Origin: an uncultured Eubacteriales bacterium
Lineage (GTDB): Bacteria > Bacillota > Clostridia > Oscillospirales > CAG-382
Assembly (NCBI GenBank): GCA_934444645.1
Contig: CAKSCV010000006.1
Coordinates: 72,079 to 136,078, forward strand
DNA length: 64,000 nt
Reading direction: 5' to 3'
Part shown: one piece after another, positions 34,479 to 42,937 of the stretch
Numbering within the stretch: position 1 is the first letter of the stretch
Layout of the letters: every line of letters starts with the position of its first letter
The notes under the pieces: model-generated
The model's input: the letters and a program-made list of their open reading frames with translations, nothing else
Told to the model about the DNA's origin: nothing
Databases searched by the model: none
Position numbers and translations under genes: made by a program

Positions 34479-36152
34479 ATGAAAAAACACTTTCACGCAC
34501 TCCTTTGGACGCTTCTCTTCTGCCTTCTTCTCTCGCTTTCGTCCTTTGCCGAAGACGCACCGCCTGTCGGGAAAGCATATTTGACCCGCGCCGAAGAACT
34601 GGGCTTACTCGAAAATTTTTCGATTGACTCGCCCGAAAAGCCCATCACGCGCCGGGAATTCTGCGTGCTGACGGACAAGCTGTTAGCCTCGCTCGGCATA
34701 ACGACCGGAAACCCCATGCGTGCACCGTTTGAGGACACCTTCGACCCGGCCGTCATGGGACTGTATGTCGCCGGCATCGTCAAAGGCACGTCCGAAACCA
34801 CCTTTTCGCCCGACGATACGCTCATCCGCGCCGACGCCGCCTGCCTTACCGCACGCACAGCCGCTTTTTGCCACGTCGGCCTGCCCGAAAAGGCGGTAAC
34901 CGTCCCGACGGAAGAAATTCCCGATTATGCCCAACACAACGTCGGCTTAGTCATGGCCTATGGGCTTTTTGTCGGCACAGGAAACGGCTTTGAGCCGTAT
35001 GAACCGTATACCGTCGAACAAAGCGCGACCGTGCTTGTCCGCCTGTATGACCTTGTAAAAACGGCTCGGTCGGAGGCTTTTGAAGATAAATTGCTTTCAC
35101 TTTTGCCGAAAGATAAAAACTTCATGATTTCGCCGCTGTCCTTGAAGGCCGCATTGGCACTGGCCGCCAACGGTGCTTCCGACAACACGCTGGATGAAAT
35201 CCTAAACACGCTCGGTTATCCCGATCTGGTTTCGTTCAATGAAGCCATGCAGAAAGCCTTGAAAGCCAAGTCCGGCGAAACGCTGGTCTTCGAAACCGCC
35301 AACTCCCTTTGGCTCAACCGCGACAACATGGCATTTTCGTTCCGCAAGGAATACACCGGCGCGATGTCCGATTTATTCGGCGCAACCGCATCCGAAACGG
35401 ATGATAAGAACGCTGTGCGCGAGATTAACGCGTGGGCAAACGAAAAAACGCATGGGAAAATCGAAAAAATCATCGATGACAGCAATTTCGCCGCACTTCT
35501 TGCCAATGCTGTGTATTTTAAGGGAAATTGGCTTATTCCTTTTGAGGAGAGGTTCACACAAAATGACACTTTCACCGATATGAATGGAAATAAACAGCAA
35601 ATTCCGTTTATGAGGCAAACACATTCCTTTAATTACAGTGAAAATGCTTCCTGTAAACTGTTAAAGTTTCCATATGAGTTGGACCTTGCAGAAGATGAAT
35701 CCGAGTTGTTGGATATGTGCATGATCATCGTGCTGCCGAATGAGAGCGTTTCGCTCGATTCAATTCGCCTGTCGGAGCAAATACGAAACGCCTCTTGGGA
35801 ATCGAAACGAATCGCCGTAAAGCTTCCGACATTTCATATTGAAAGCTCCTTTGACCTGACGGATACGTTGCAATCACTCGGCATCAAAGAGGCATTTGAC
35901 AAAGACAAAGCCGATTTTTCGCCCATGTTCGGCGCAAAATTTGCTTACCTTGATACCGTTTTGCAAAACACGTACATCAACGTCGATGAAACCGGCACCG
36001 AAGCCGCTGCTGTAACAGCAATCGGTGTGAAAGCAACCTCGCTCCCGTCCGAACCGATCCCGTTTGTCGCCGACCATCCGTTTTATTTTGCAATTGTCGA
36101 TGAGATAAACAACGAAATGCTGTTTGCCGGACAATTTGCCTATGCCGCATAA
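34479..36152 (+). CDS. SLH-anchored serpin (serine protease inhibitor)
   Basis: A 557-residue protein with a signal peptide (1-24), an SLH region (about 35-190, with two or three diverged SLH units) and a full serpin domain (about 195-557). Serpin hallmarks: N-A-V-Y-F-K-G-N-W, the hinge G-T-E-A-A-A-V-T-A and the C-terminal H-P-F-Y-F-A-I motif. The hinge has small residues, so the protein should be inhibitory. Aligning the reactive loop with antithrombin puts the scissile bond at Thr520-Ser521, a small neutral P1 suited to elastase- or subtilisin-like proteases rather than trypsin-like ones. Bacterial serpins are known in gut species and, with dockerins, in the C. thermocellum cellulosome. Here wall anchoring is by SLH. 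It probably protects surface proteins from host or microbial proteases; it has its own promoter and terminator. Confidence 0.92.
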   Translation: MKKHFHALLWTLLFCLLLSLSSFAEDAPPVGKAYLTRAEELGLLENFSIDSPEKPITRREFCVLTDKLLASLGITTGNPMRAPFEDTFDPAVMGLYVAGIVKGTSETTFSPDDTLIRADAACLTARTAAFCHVGLPEKAVTVPTEEIPDYAQHNVGLVMAYGLFVGTGNGFEPYEPYTVEQSATVLVRLYDLVKTARSEAFEDKLLSLLPKDKNFMISPLSLKAALALAANGASDNTLDEILNTLGYPDLVSFNEAMQKALKAKSGETLVFETANSLWLNRDNMAFSFRKEYTGAMSDLFGATASETDDKNAVREINAWANEKTHGKIEKIIDDSNFAALLANAVYFKGNWLIPFEERFTQNDTFTDMNGNKQQIPFMRQTHSFNYSENASCKLLKFPYELDLAEDESELLDMCMIIVLPNESVSLDSIRLSEQIRNASWESKRIAVKLPTFHIESSFDLTDTLQSLGIKEAFDKDKADFSPMFGAKFAYLDTVLQNTYINVDETGTEAAAVTAIGVKATSLPSEPIPFVADHPFYFAIVDEINNEMLFAGQFAYAA

Positions 36153-36173
36153 GGCAAAACGATAGAAATTGCC

Positions 36174-36222
36174 AAAAGCGTCTTTCTTGTGCAGTCACTT
36201 GTACAGGAAGGACGCTTTTTTC
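36174..36222 (+). terminator. Terminator after the serpin gene
   Basis: An AAGCGTC-containing imperfect stem pairs with GACGCTT and is followed by T residues, 21 bp after the stop. Confidence 0.8.
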
Positions 36223-36358
36223 TGCGGCAAAGTGCGGCGTGTTTCGGTTTTTCAAAACGTTTTTATGCATAAAAGCCGTTTTTTGCGGCATACTGTAACC
36301 GGACGAAAAAACAGCCGTTTTTTATCCAAATTTTGTGTAAAAGCAAGGAGGACACGCC

Positions 36359-36535
36359 ATGTCACCCAAAGAACTTCTCTATATCGAAGATGCGCTCGGT
36401 CACGAAAAGCAGATGAAGGATCTGTTTTCCGGCTTTTCCGGGCAGATTCAGGACGCGGAGTTGAAAAATTTCGTGCAGGATCTCTGCACCAAGCACCAAA
36501 CCAATTTTGATAAGCTGTACGGGCTGTTAAACTAA
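36359..36535 (+). CDS. Small helical spore-coat-associated protein (58 aa)
   Basis: A short frame with AAGGAGG 8 bases before its ATG. The product (M-S-P-K-E-L-L-Y-I-E-D-A-L-G-H-E-K) is predicted all-helical and acidic/amphipathic, like half of a ferritin-like bundle. It is 20 bp ahead of the CotF-family gene and surely co-transcribed. In many Clostridia the CotF-type coat protein gene is preceded by such a small partner. Function beyond likely coat association is not known. Confidence 0.75.
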   Translation: MSPKELLYIEDALGHEKQMKDLFSGFSGQIQDAELKNFVQDLCTKHQTNFDKLYGLLN

Positions 36536-36555
36536 AGGAAAAAGGAGAAACGAAC

Positions 36556-36804
36556 ATGGACGACAAGCTGATCATGGACAACATTCTCACCTCAACCAAA
36601 AGCGAGTGTGATCTGTTAATGCACGGCACCATCGAATCCGCCACGCCCGGCGTGCATACCGCGTTTTCGCAGATTTTGAACGATACGCTTTGTATGCAGA
36701 ATGAGATCTACGCCAAAATGACCGCCAAGGGCTGGTATCCGACGCAAAACGCCGAACAGCAGAAAATCGACGCCGCTAAGCAGAAATTTTCCGCTTCCAA
36801 ATAA
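36556..36804 (+). CDS. cotF: CotF-family spore coat protein
   Basis: An 82-residue protein matching the Coat_F family: the C-D-L-L-M-H-G-T-I-E-S-A core, then I-L-N-D-T-L-x-M-Q-x-E-I-Y and K-G-W-Y-P near the C-terminus. It is helical and ferritin-like in predicted fold. CotF proteins are assembled in the spore coat, so the gene is evidence that the organism can form spores or descends from spore formers. The start has AAAGGAG upstream. Expression in the mother cell would be expected; no clear sigma-E or sigma-K promoter was recognised. Confidence 0.9.
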   Translation: MDDKLIMDNILTSTKSECDLLMHGTIESATPGVHTAFSQILNDTLCMQNEIYAKMTAKGWYPTQNAEQQKIDAAKQKFSASK

Positions 36805-36821
36805 GTCCGCCTGATGCGTCA

Positions 36822-36855
36822 AGCCGTGTGACCGACAAAGTTGCACGGCTTTTTT
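36822..36855 (+). terminator. Terminator after the cotF pair
   Basis: A 7-bp stem, AGCCGTG with CACGGCT, is followed by T residues, 18 bp after the stop. Confidence 0.8.
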
Positions 36856-36874
36856 GCGTTTTTTGCGAAAAGCA

Positions 36875-36903
36875 TGGACTTTTTGCGGAAATTATGATAC
36901 AAT
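36875..36903 (+). promoter_or_regulatory. Promoter of the M42-like pseudo-peptidase gene
   Basis: TGGACT (36875-36880), a 17-bp spacer and TACAAT (36898-36903), 32 bp before the ATG. Confidence 0.55.
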
Positions 36904-36935
36904 AAGGAAAAACCTCGTGTAAAGGAGCTCTTATT

Positions 36936-37895
36936 ATGGCAAGCTTTTTAGAATCGCTTCTCTCCGTCCCAACCGTTTCCGGCGGCGAAAAAGCCCTTAC
37001 CGATAAGATAGACCGGTATATAAAAAAATATACCGATGAAACGCACACCGATGCGCTCGGCAACCTCATCGCCACGCGGCACGCGCTGTCAAAAAAAGGC
37101 AAAAAGCCGCTGAAGCTCGCCTTTTTCTGCGCGGTTGATGCACCCGGCCGCATTGTAACCTATTTGGAAGAAAACGGTCTTGTCCGCACCTCGCCCATCG
37201 GAAAAACAAGTGCCGAACGCGCTGTCTATACCGAAGTGGCAAAGACCGATAAAAAGTATACCGGTATACTTATTCCGGATAACGGCAAAACCGAAGCCGC
37301 CGAGCCGCTGTATGCCGATTTCGGCTTTGCCAATGCCAAAGAAGCCGCCAAACACCTGTCTCTCGGCGATCTGCTCTGCTTTGTGCAGGAACTGGTTTTT
37401 CTTGGCAAAACGCAGCTCTGCGCACCGGCACTCGGAAATAAGCTCTGCGCCGCCGCACTTGCCGGGCTTGCCGCCAAAACCGAAACCGCCGCCGCTTTGG
37501 AAATCTCGTTTGTTTTCTGTGCGCAGAGCGTCCTCGGCGCACGCGGCGCCGCTCCGGCTACGTTCGGGATTCAGCCGGACATCGCCGTGTGCTTGGAGGC
37601 CTATGAGGGAACCGAGCTTGGTCTTCGCTTGTCCGACCGTTTTTCGGTCGGCGATCATGATTTGGTGCGCCAAATGAAAAACGCCGCGTCACAGGTCGGC
37701 GCAGTCTTAACACCGCGCATCGAAACAGAGGCCGTCACCACCGATACCGCCCGGATAAACGGTGCAGGTGACGGTACACGCACCGTCACGCTGCTCTATC
37801 CCGTCCATGCGCTCGGTCTGCCGCGCGAACGCGCTGACAGCATGCTTTGCAGCACCCTCGTGCGCGTCCTCGACCGGTTCATGCAAAGCCTCTGA
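36936..37895 (+). CDS. M42 peptidase-like protein lacking the metal site
   Basis: A 319-residue protein with the frame of M42 aminopeptidases: S-L-L-S-V-P-T-V-S-G at the start, T-D-A-L-G-N-L-I-A near residue 45-53 and a G-I-Q-P-D-I-A-V strand. The metal ligands are replaced. The A-H-M-D motif is C-A-V-D, L-D-D-R is L-G-N-K, the general-base E-E pair is Q-S, and the D of the next ligand motif is E in C-L-E-A. Only the last His (P-V-H-A) may remain. Two intact paralogs lie at 61587 and 62669. The frame is open and has AAAGGAG upstream, so this looks like a kept pseudo-enzyme rather than a decayed gene. A regulatory, scaffold or new function is an inference. Confidence 0.8.
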   Translation: MASFLESLLSVPTVSGGEKALTDKIDRYIKKYTDETHTDALGNLIATRHALSKKGKKPLKLAFFCAVDAPGRIVTYLEENGLVRTSPIGKTSAERAVYTEVAKTDKKYTGILIPDNGKTEAAEPLYADFGFANAKEAAKHLSLGDLLCFVQELVFLGKTQLCAPALGNKLCAAALAGLAAKTETAAALEISFVFCAQSVLGARGAAPATFGIQPDIAVCLEAYEGTELGLRLSDRFSVGDHDLVRQMKNAASQVGAVLTPRIETEAVTTDTARINGAGDGTRTVTLLYPVHALGLPRERADSMLCSTLVRVLDRFMQSL

Positions 37896-37913
37896 CCCCC
37901 ATCGGTTGCTATG

Positions 37914-38312
37914 CTATCTGCAAAGCATCCAAAGCAGCATGCCGCAGACACCGGCACCACATCCGGCAGCAAACGAAATCACATCGCGCAAATGCAGCAA
38001 ATGCGTTTTTTTCGGCGCTGTGCTTCGCCCATCGCCAAACGCAGCAAGCGAACCGCCCAATGGCACGCCGGCGGAAACCGACGCGTTTTTGGGTGCTATG
38101 CGAAACCGCGCCTGCGTCGGCGTGTCCGTACCGCTGTCAACCGACGATTGCACCGGCGTTGTTTTCACAAGACGCTCCGCTTCACCGAGGAATTCCTCCT
38201 CGGTGCTTTTTTTTGCACCCTGCCCGGCTTTGACAATAAAAAATGCCTCTTCGAATAAATTGCTGTCCATATTCCGCACCACAACCACACGTTTTGCACA
38301 GCCCTTGATCAT
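37914..38312 (-). CDS. Small protein with C-terminal membrane anchor, unknown function
   Basis: A 132-residue protein starting at ATG 38312 behind AAGGAG. The first 30 residues (M-I-K-G-C-A-K-R-V-V-V-V-R-N) form a basic, beta-type segment that resembles a conserved hypothetical family of Clostridia in which a similar opening precedes N-x-D-S-x-x-F-E-E-A-F-F-I. A disordered Ser/Thr/Gly-rich middle follows, and a single membrane helix (about 111-131) ends the protein, so it should be tail-anchored with the bulk in the cytoplasm. It converges with the M42-like gene, with 18 bp between stops. Long + strand frames here are shadows. No function is assigned. Confidence 0.75.
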   Translation of the reverse strand: MIKGCAKRVVVVRNMDSNLFEEAFFIVKAGQGAKKSTEEEFLGEAERLVKTTPVQSSVDSGTDTPTQARFRIAPKNASVSAGVPLGGSLAAFGDGRSTAPKKTHLLHLRDVISFAAGCGAGVCGMLLWMLCR

Positions 38313-38623
38313 GTCTCTTACGCTCCTTGTCCGTTTTTCTTGTTTTCTGCCACACTTCTATTGTAGACCGAAATCGGAAGGGCTATGCAGTGCCGCCAAA
38401 AAATCCCGCTTTTTCGGCGGATATCACTTTTACGCATATTTTTGATGCGGTTATCAGCGCGAATTGACGCTATTTTCGCAATGTCAAGATTTGCATAATT
38501 TATTGCTGTTTTTTTCAAATACATTCAATTTATGATTTATTTTGCAGTTCTTATTGACAATTATTTTCGCTTTTTCTATAATAAAGGTGCAAACAGAAAA
38601 TCGACACACAAGGAGAACTGTCC
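38313..38623. other. Intergenic region between divergent genes
   Basis: These 311 bp hold the leader of the tail-anchored protein gene on the left and the consensus promoter of the nagB-like gene on the right. The middle (about 38440-38550) is AT-rich with no open frame of interest. I see nothing else in it. Confidence 0.6.
38554..38582 (+). promoter_or_regulatory. Consensus promoter of the amino-sugar genes
   Basis: TTGACA (38554-38559), a 17-bp spacer and TATAAT (38577-38582). It is a perfect sigma-A consensus 41 bp before the ATG of the nagB-like gene. Confidence 0.9.
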
Positions 38624-39397
38624 ATGCCGCTCATAAAAACTGAACAAACCGGTACATTAGCCGTCCGCATTTACGATACCCGTGCCGAAATGGGACACGC
38701 CGCCGGAAACGATGCCGCCGACGTCATTGCCGCGCTGCTCGAAAAAAAACCGGAAATCAATATGATTTTTGCTGCCGCGCCTTCTCAGAACGAAACGCTC
38801 GCCGCGCTTTGTGAACGCAAAGATATCGATTGGACGCACGTCAACGCCTATCACATGGACGAATATATCGGTCTTTCCGCCGACGCACCCCAACGCTTCG
38901 GCACGTTTCTCAAGAATGCCATTTTCGGCAAGCTCCCCTTCCGCTCGGTAAGCTACATCGACTGCACCGGAAGCGACCCGGAGGTCGAATGCGCCCGGTA
39001 CGCAGCCCTTCTTGAAAAGGTGAAGATCGACGTTGTCATGCTCGGCATCGGCGAAAACGGACACATCGCCTTCAACGATCCGCCGGTGGCCGATTTTGCC
39101 GATAAACGCATCATCAAGCCGGTGCAGCTGGATGAGATCTGCCGCAACCAACAGGTCAACGACGGCTGCTTTGCCCGGTTGGAGGATGTGCCGAAAACCG
39201 CGCTCACGCTCACCATTCCGACGCTGTTTAACGCCGACTATCTGTTCTGCAGCGTTCCTGCCGCCACCAAGGCAGACGCCGTGTATCACACGGTCAACGA
39301 TGCCGAGATCAGCACAAAATGCCCGGCGACCGTCATGCGCCGCCATCCGCACGCCGTGCTGTACTGCGACAAGGACAGTGCCGCCAAGATTTTATAA
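38624..39397 (+). CDS. nagB: Glucosamine-6-phosphate deaminase-like protein
   Basis: A 257-residue member of the NagB/6-phosphogluconolactonase superfamily. Key motifs: H-M-D-E-Y-I-G-L near residue 84-91 and L-G-I-G-E-N-G-H-I-A-F-N-D-P near 140-153, the active-site loops of glucosamine-6-phosphate deaminase. NagB turns GlcN-6-P into fructose-6-P and ammonia, the last step of amino-sugar catabolism; nagA for the previous step is two genes away. The expected size is 240-265 residues. The spacing T-R-A-E-M-G near the start is normal. A role on a different amino-sugar phosphate cannot be excluded because an oxidoreductase gene sits between nagB and nagA. Confidence 0.9.
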   Translation: MPLIKTEQTGTLAVRIYDTRAEMGHAAGNDAADVIAALLEKKPEINMIFAAAPSQNETLAALCERKDIDWTHVNAYHMDEYIGLSADAPQRFGTFLKNAIFGKLPFRSVSYIDCTGSDPEVECARYAALLEKVKIDVVMLGIGENGHIAFNDPPVADFADKRIIKPVQLDEICRNQQVNDGCFARLEDVPKTALTLTIPTLFNADYLFCSVPAATKADAVYHTVNDAEISTKCPATVMRRHPHAVLYCDKDSAAKIL

Positions 39398-39461
39398 CAA
39401 TTATAAAAAGACAAGCATATTTCCGAAAAGCTCTGACATTTTGTCTGAAAGGAAGGTTCTC

Positions 39462-40559
39462 ATGAATTCACCCAGAAAACAAGGTATTCTGAACGTCGCC
39501 ATTATCGGTCAAGGCCGCAGCGGCCGTGATATTCACGGCGCGTATTTCCTGTCGGAGGCATCCAAAAAATACTATCGCGTCATCGCCGTCGTCGATGCCC
39601 TTGCCGCCCGCCGCGCCCGTGCAGCCTACGAATTCGGCTTTCATGTTTACGACGACTACAAGCTTTTATTTGCCCACAGCGATATCGACCTTGTCATCAA
39701 CGCCACGTTTTCCGATGAGCATTATCCCATTACCATGGATCTTTTGGAGCACGGCTTCAATGTCGTGTGCGAAAAGCCCTTTTCCGCCTATGCAGACGAG
39801 TGCGAAGCCATGATCCGTGCGGCAAAGAAGCATAACTGTCTTCTCACCGTATTCCAGCAATCGCGCCTTGCCTCCTACTATAAGCGTATTCACGAGATCC
39901 TCGAAAGCGGCGTTCTCGGCGAAATCGCACAGATAAGCATTGCGTTTTCCGGCTTCTCGCGCCGTTGGGACTGGCAGACCAGCAAGCGCTTCTACGGCGG
40001 CTGCCTCTTAAACACCGGCCCTCATCCGCTCGATCAGGCACTGGATTTACTGAATCTTGCCGAAAATGAGCTGCCGCAGGTGGTATATTCCAAGCTCGGC
40101 AAATACAATTCCTTCGGCGATGCTGAGGACTATGCCAAGGTACTTCTCACCGCGCCCGGCAGACCGCTCATCGACGTGGAGATCAGCAGCTGCGACGCTT
40201 ATTCCGACTATACCTACAAGATTCAAGGTTCGCGCGGCTCGCTAAAAGCTACCATGAGCAAGCTGGAGTGGAAGTATTTCGACCCGGCCGAAGCACCCGA
40301 ACAAACACTCACGCTCGAAACGCTTGTCGGCGACGACGGCTTTTCACCGTTATACTGCGGTGAAAAACTTCCGTGGAAATGCTTCTCGGAGGAATTAAAC
40401 GGAACGGCGTTCGGCCTTGCCGTGGAGGATTACTATGAACGGCTGTACAAAACCATGACCGAAGGTGCGGAGCTGTTCATCAAGCCGGAAACGATTGTCA
40501 AGCTCATTCGCGTGGCCGAAAAGGTGCATGCCGACAACCCCATGCCGGTTCTTTATTAA
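39462..40559 (+). CDS. Gfo/Idh/MocA-family oxidoreductase
   Basis: A 365-residue NAD(P)-dependent sugar dehydrogenase-type protein. The start is ATG 39462, with GAAAGGAAGG upstream; the frame extends further left only as an overlap with nagB. The N-terminal Rossmann motif is I-I-G-Q-G-R-S-G (about 14-21), followed by V-V-D-A and by the family signature C-E-K-P-F-S-A near residue 105, where the Lys is catalytic. H-P-L-D-Q-A-L-D-L is the second conserved region. Such enzymes oxidise, reduce or epimerise sugars, including N-acetyl-amino sugars. It lies 64 bp after the nagB-like gene and before nagA, so a role in processing an unusual amino sugar is plausible. Substrate is unknown. Confidence 0.88.
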   Translation: MNSPRKQGILNVAIIGQGRSGRDIHGAYFLSEASKKYYRVIAVVDALAARRARAAYEFGFHVYDDYKLLFAHSDIDLVINATFSDEHYPITMDLLEHGFNVVCEKPFSAYADECEAMIRAAKKHNCLLTVFQQSRLASYYKRIHEILESGVLGEIAQISIAFSGFSRRWDWQTSKRFYGGCLLNTGPHPLDQALDLLNLAENELPQVVYSKLGKYNSFGDAEDYAKVLLTAPGRPLIDVEISSCDAYSDYTYKIQGSRGSLKATMSKLEWKYFDPAEAPEQTLTLETLVGDDGFSPLYCGEKLPWKCFSEELNGTAFGLAVEDYYERLYKTMTEGAELFIKPETIVKLIRVAEKVHADNPMPVLY

Positions 40560-40569
40560 GGCTTTTTCA

Positions 40570-40614
40570 AAGCGGTGCGGTTTCCCTTGCGGAGACCGTC
40601 GCCGCTTTTTTGCC
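40570..40614 (+). terminator. Hairpin terminator after the oxidoreductase gene
   Basis: An interrupted GC-rich stem starting AGCGG and ending CCGCT is followed by T residues, 11 bp after the stop. Confidence 0.7.
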
Positions 40615-40668
40615 AGGCAAAACACGGTAAAACTTTGCGTTTTTTGTATATTTTTGATATATAAACAC

Positions 40669-40697
40669 TTGATTTGCCGTCAGAAATATGTTATAAT
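40669..40697 (+). promoter_or_regulatory. Promoter of nagA
   Basis: TTGATT (40669-40674), a 17-bp spacer and TATAAT (40692-40697), 59 bp before the ATG. Confidence 0.75.
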
Positions 40698-40756
40698 GCT
40701 ATCGGACACCTTGAAAATGCCGGTGTTTCCGAAGGATCCGTCAAGGAGAAACACAT

Positions 40757-41959
40757 ATGATCATCCAAATCACAAACGGGAAAATCATCACCCGAGATTC
40801 CATCCGCACCGATGCCGATCTCTGTTTTGAGACAACCGGTGGCAAAATCATCGGCCTGTATCCCAAGCATTCGCCGCTTGCGCCGACGCCCGACAAAACC
40901 CTTGACGCGCACGGCCTTTTCGTTTCGCCCGGCTTTATCGATCTGCACACGCACGGTGCAGGCGGTTCGGATTTTCTCGACTGCGAAACAGACGGCTTTC
41001 TGAAAGCTGCCGCCACACATGCCTGCCACGGAACGACAGCACTCTTGCCGACAGCCACCTCAGGAGACCTCGCCGAGCTTTTTGAGACCATCGACGTCTA
41101 CCGTGCCGCCAAGCGCGAAAACACGACAGCAGCATTTCTCGGCTTGCATCTCGAAGGTCCGTATTTCGCGCCAAGCCAAAAGGGCGCCCAAGACGAGGCA
41201 TATGTGCGTGGCTTCAACAAGGACGAATACATCCGCATTCTCGCTTACGGCGGAAGCGATATCCGCCGATGGAGTGCCGCTCCCGAGCTTACCGGTGCCG
41301 AAGAATTTGCGCACACGCTCACATCGCACGGTGTGCTGCCGTCGATCGGGCACACCGACGCGTCGGAGGACGATGTTGCCAAGGCGTTTGACGCCGGATT
41401 TACGCACGTCACCCATCTCTATTCCTGCACCAGCGGCGTTCACCGCAAAAACGGCTTACGCTATGCCGGTGTTATTGAGTGCGCGTACTTAAACGACCGT
41501 ATGACGGTCGAGATCATTGCCGACGGCGTGCACCTTCCGGCATCGCTCTTAAAGTTGGTGTGCAAGATCAAGAGTGCGTACAGCACCGCGCTTGTCACCG
41601 ATTCCATGCGCGCGGCAGGAATGCCCGAAGGCGAGAGCGTTTTGGGCAGCAAAACGCATGGGCTGCGCGTCATCGTGGAGGACGGCGTTGCCAAAATGCC
41701 GGATCGCACCTGCTTTGCCGGGAGCGTCGCCACCATGGACAGGCTTGTGCGCAACATGGTGTATCTGGCAGGTGTATCGCTTGTTGATGCGGTGAGAATG
41801 GCCTCCGAAACACCGGCGCGCATTATCGGCGAAACGCACAAGGGTGCGCTGTTGCCCGGCTATGATGCGGATATCGTGCTTTTTGACGAAAACATACAGA
41901 TTGATACAGTCATCATCGGCGGAAAGGCGGTTTTTTATGACCAAAAGAGAAACGTGTAG
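40757..41959 (+). CDS. nagA: N-acetylglucosamine-6-phosphate deacetylase
   Basis: A 400-residue amidohydrolase-family protein. Motifs: P-G-F-I-D-L-H-T-H-G-A-G-G (about 56-68) holding the first metal ligands, H-L-E-G-P-Y-F with the key Glu (about 133-139), I-G-H-T-D-A-S (about 198-204), H-L-Y-S-C-T-S-G-V-H (about 219-228) and the catalytic Asp in V-T-D-S-M-R-A-A-G. NagA removes acetate from GlcNAc-6-P to give GlcN-6-P for NagB. AAGGAG precedes the ATG. The end overlaps the start of the AraC-type gene by 23 bp, so the two are translated from one message. Confidence 0.95.
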   Translation: MIIQITNGKIITRDSIRTDADLCFETTGGKIIGLYPKHSPLAPTPDKTLDAHGLFVSPGFIDLHTHGAGGSDFLDCETDGFLKAAATHACHGTTALLPTATSGDLAELFETIDVYRAAKRENTTAAFLGLHLEGPYFAPSQKGAQDEAYVRGFNKDEYIRILAYGGSDIRRWSAAPELTGAEEFAHTLTSHGVLPSIGHTDASEDDVAKAFDAGFTHVTHLYSCTSGVHRKNGLRYAGVIECAYLNDRMTVEIIADGVHLPASLLKLVCKIKSAYSTALVTDSMRAAGMPEGESVLGSKTHGLRVIVEDGVAKMPDRTCFAGSVATMDRLVRNMVYLAGVSLVDAVRMASETPARIIGETHKGALLPGYDADIVLFDENIQIDTVIIGGKAVFYDQKRNV

Positions 41960-42839
41960 AGCTTCCGACAGTGTCGAAAGCATTCGTGCGGCAAATCGGA
42001 TGCGCGATTATCCCCAAGAGGACGTCAGTGTATTCCTGAAGGAGTACCGCAACCCTTACATGATCACGCCGCATTTGCACACGGAATATGAAATCTATTA
42101 CAACATAAACGGCGGCAAAGGCTTCTTTATCGACGATCACTACTACGACTGCAATCCGCACGATTTGTTCATCATCCGCAAAATGCACATCCACCGCGTG
42201 GCAGTCGGCGATCCGGACAACTATGTGCGGTGCGTCATCAGCATTGATTCGTCGTTTATCGACAAGCTAAGGCTATTGCTTTCGGATCGCACGGCACTCG
42301 ATTTTTTGGATGCGGTCGGCGAAACGCTTCCGGTCAAGGTGCATTTGGGGAAAGAGGATCACGAAAAGTACATGATGCACATCAAAGAGTATCTGCGGCT
42401 GGAGCAGGCGAAAAACTCGCTGCTTTTGACCTCAAAGCTGTTTGAGCTGCTCGCGTTCATCAAGTATGTCTATCGCGGCAAAGAGGGCGTTGTGATCCCG
42501 GAATCCGAGCCGGAATTATGGTCGGAAAAGGCCATTCGCTACATTGAGCGCAATTTCAGGGAATGTCAGGCCTCCGAGGTGGCGCACGCCCTGAATATCA
42601 ACGAAAACTATCTCAGCCGGCTGTTCAAAAACGAAACCGGCACTTCTCTCAACAACTATATCATCCAACGCCGCATCGCCGAGGCCAAAAAGCTTTTGTA
42701 CAACGGCGTCAGCGTCAAGGACACCTGCACCTCCTCCGGCTTTAACGACTGCTCGAACTTTATCCGCACCTTCAAAAAGTTCACCGGCATGTCGCCGGGA
42801 ACCATTAAAAAGCAACGGTGCTTTGAGGAGCAGCATTAA
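41937..42839 (+). CDS. AraC-family regulator of the amino-sugar genes
   Basis: A 300-residue protein. ATG 41937 (M-T-K-R-E-T-C) is chosen because it sits 23 bp inside nagA behind a GGAAAGGCGG site; the longer frame from 41844 would overlap nagA by 116 bp. The N-terminal cupin domain has H-L-H-T-E-Y-E-I-Y-Y (about 36-45), and the C-terminal domain has two HTH motifs ending in S-N-F-I-R-T-F-K-K-F-T-G-M-S-P-G (about 275-290). The coupling to nagA suggests it controls uptake or breakdown of GlcNAc-type sugars; the effector is unknown. A strong hairpin terminator follows at 42849. Confidence 0.9.
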   Translation: MTKRETCRASDSVESIRAANRMRDYPQEDVSVFLKEYRNPYMITPHLHTEYEIYYNINGGKGFFIDDHYYDCNPHDLFIIRKMHIHRVAVGDPDNYVRCVISIDSSFIDKLRLLLSDRTALDFLDAVGETLPVKVHLGKEDHEKYMMHIKEYLRLEQAKNSLLLTSKLFELLAFIKYVYRGKEGVVIPESEPELWSEKAIRYIERNFRECQASEVAHALNINENYLSRLFKNETGTSLNNYIIQRRIAEAKKLLYNGVSVKDTCTSSGFNDCSNFIRTFKKFTGMSPGTIKKQRCFEEQH

Positions 42840-42848
42840 GCTTATTCA

Positions 42849-42883
42849 CGCACAAAAAGTTGCCGATGGCAACTTTTTGTGCG
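42849..42883 (+). terminator. Terminator after the amino-sugar operon
   Basis: A perfect 16-bp inverted repeat around GAT; the right arm holds TTTTT. It begins 10 bp after the AraC-type stop. Confidence 0.75.
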
Positions 42884-42937
42884 TCGGAGACCGCCGAAAG
42901 GATGCCGCCAAAGGCGGCGGAAGGATTGAAGTTGGTT

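Noticed and set aside
36936..37895. Active M42 aminopeptidase
   Set aside because: Four of five metal or catalytic positions are substituted, in contrast to the two intact copies in the window.
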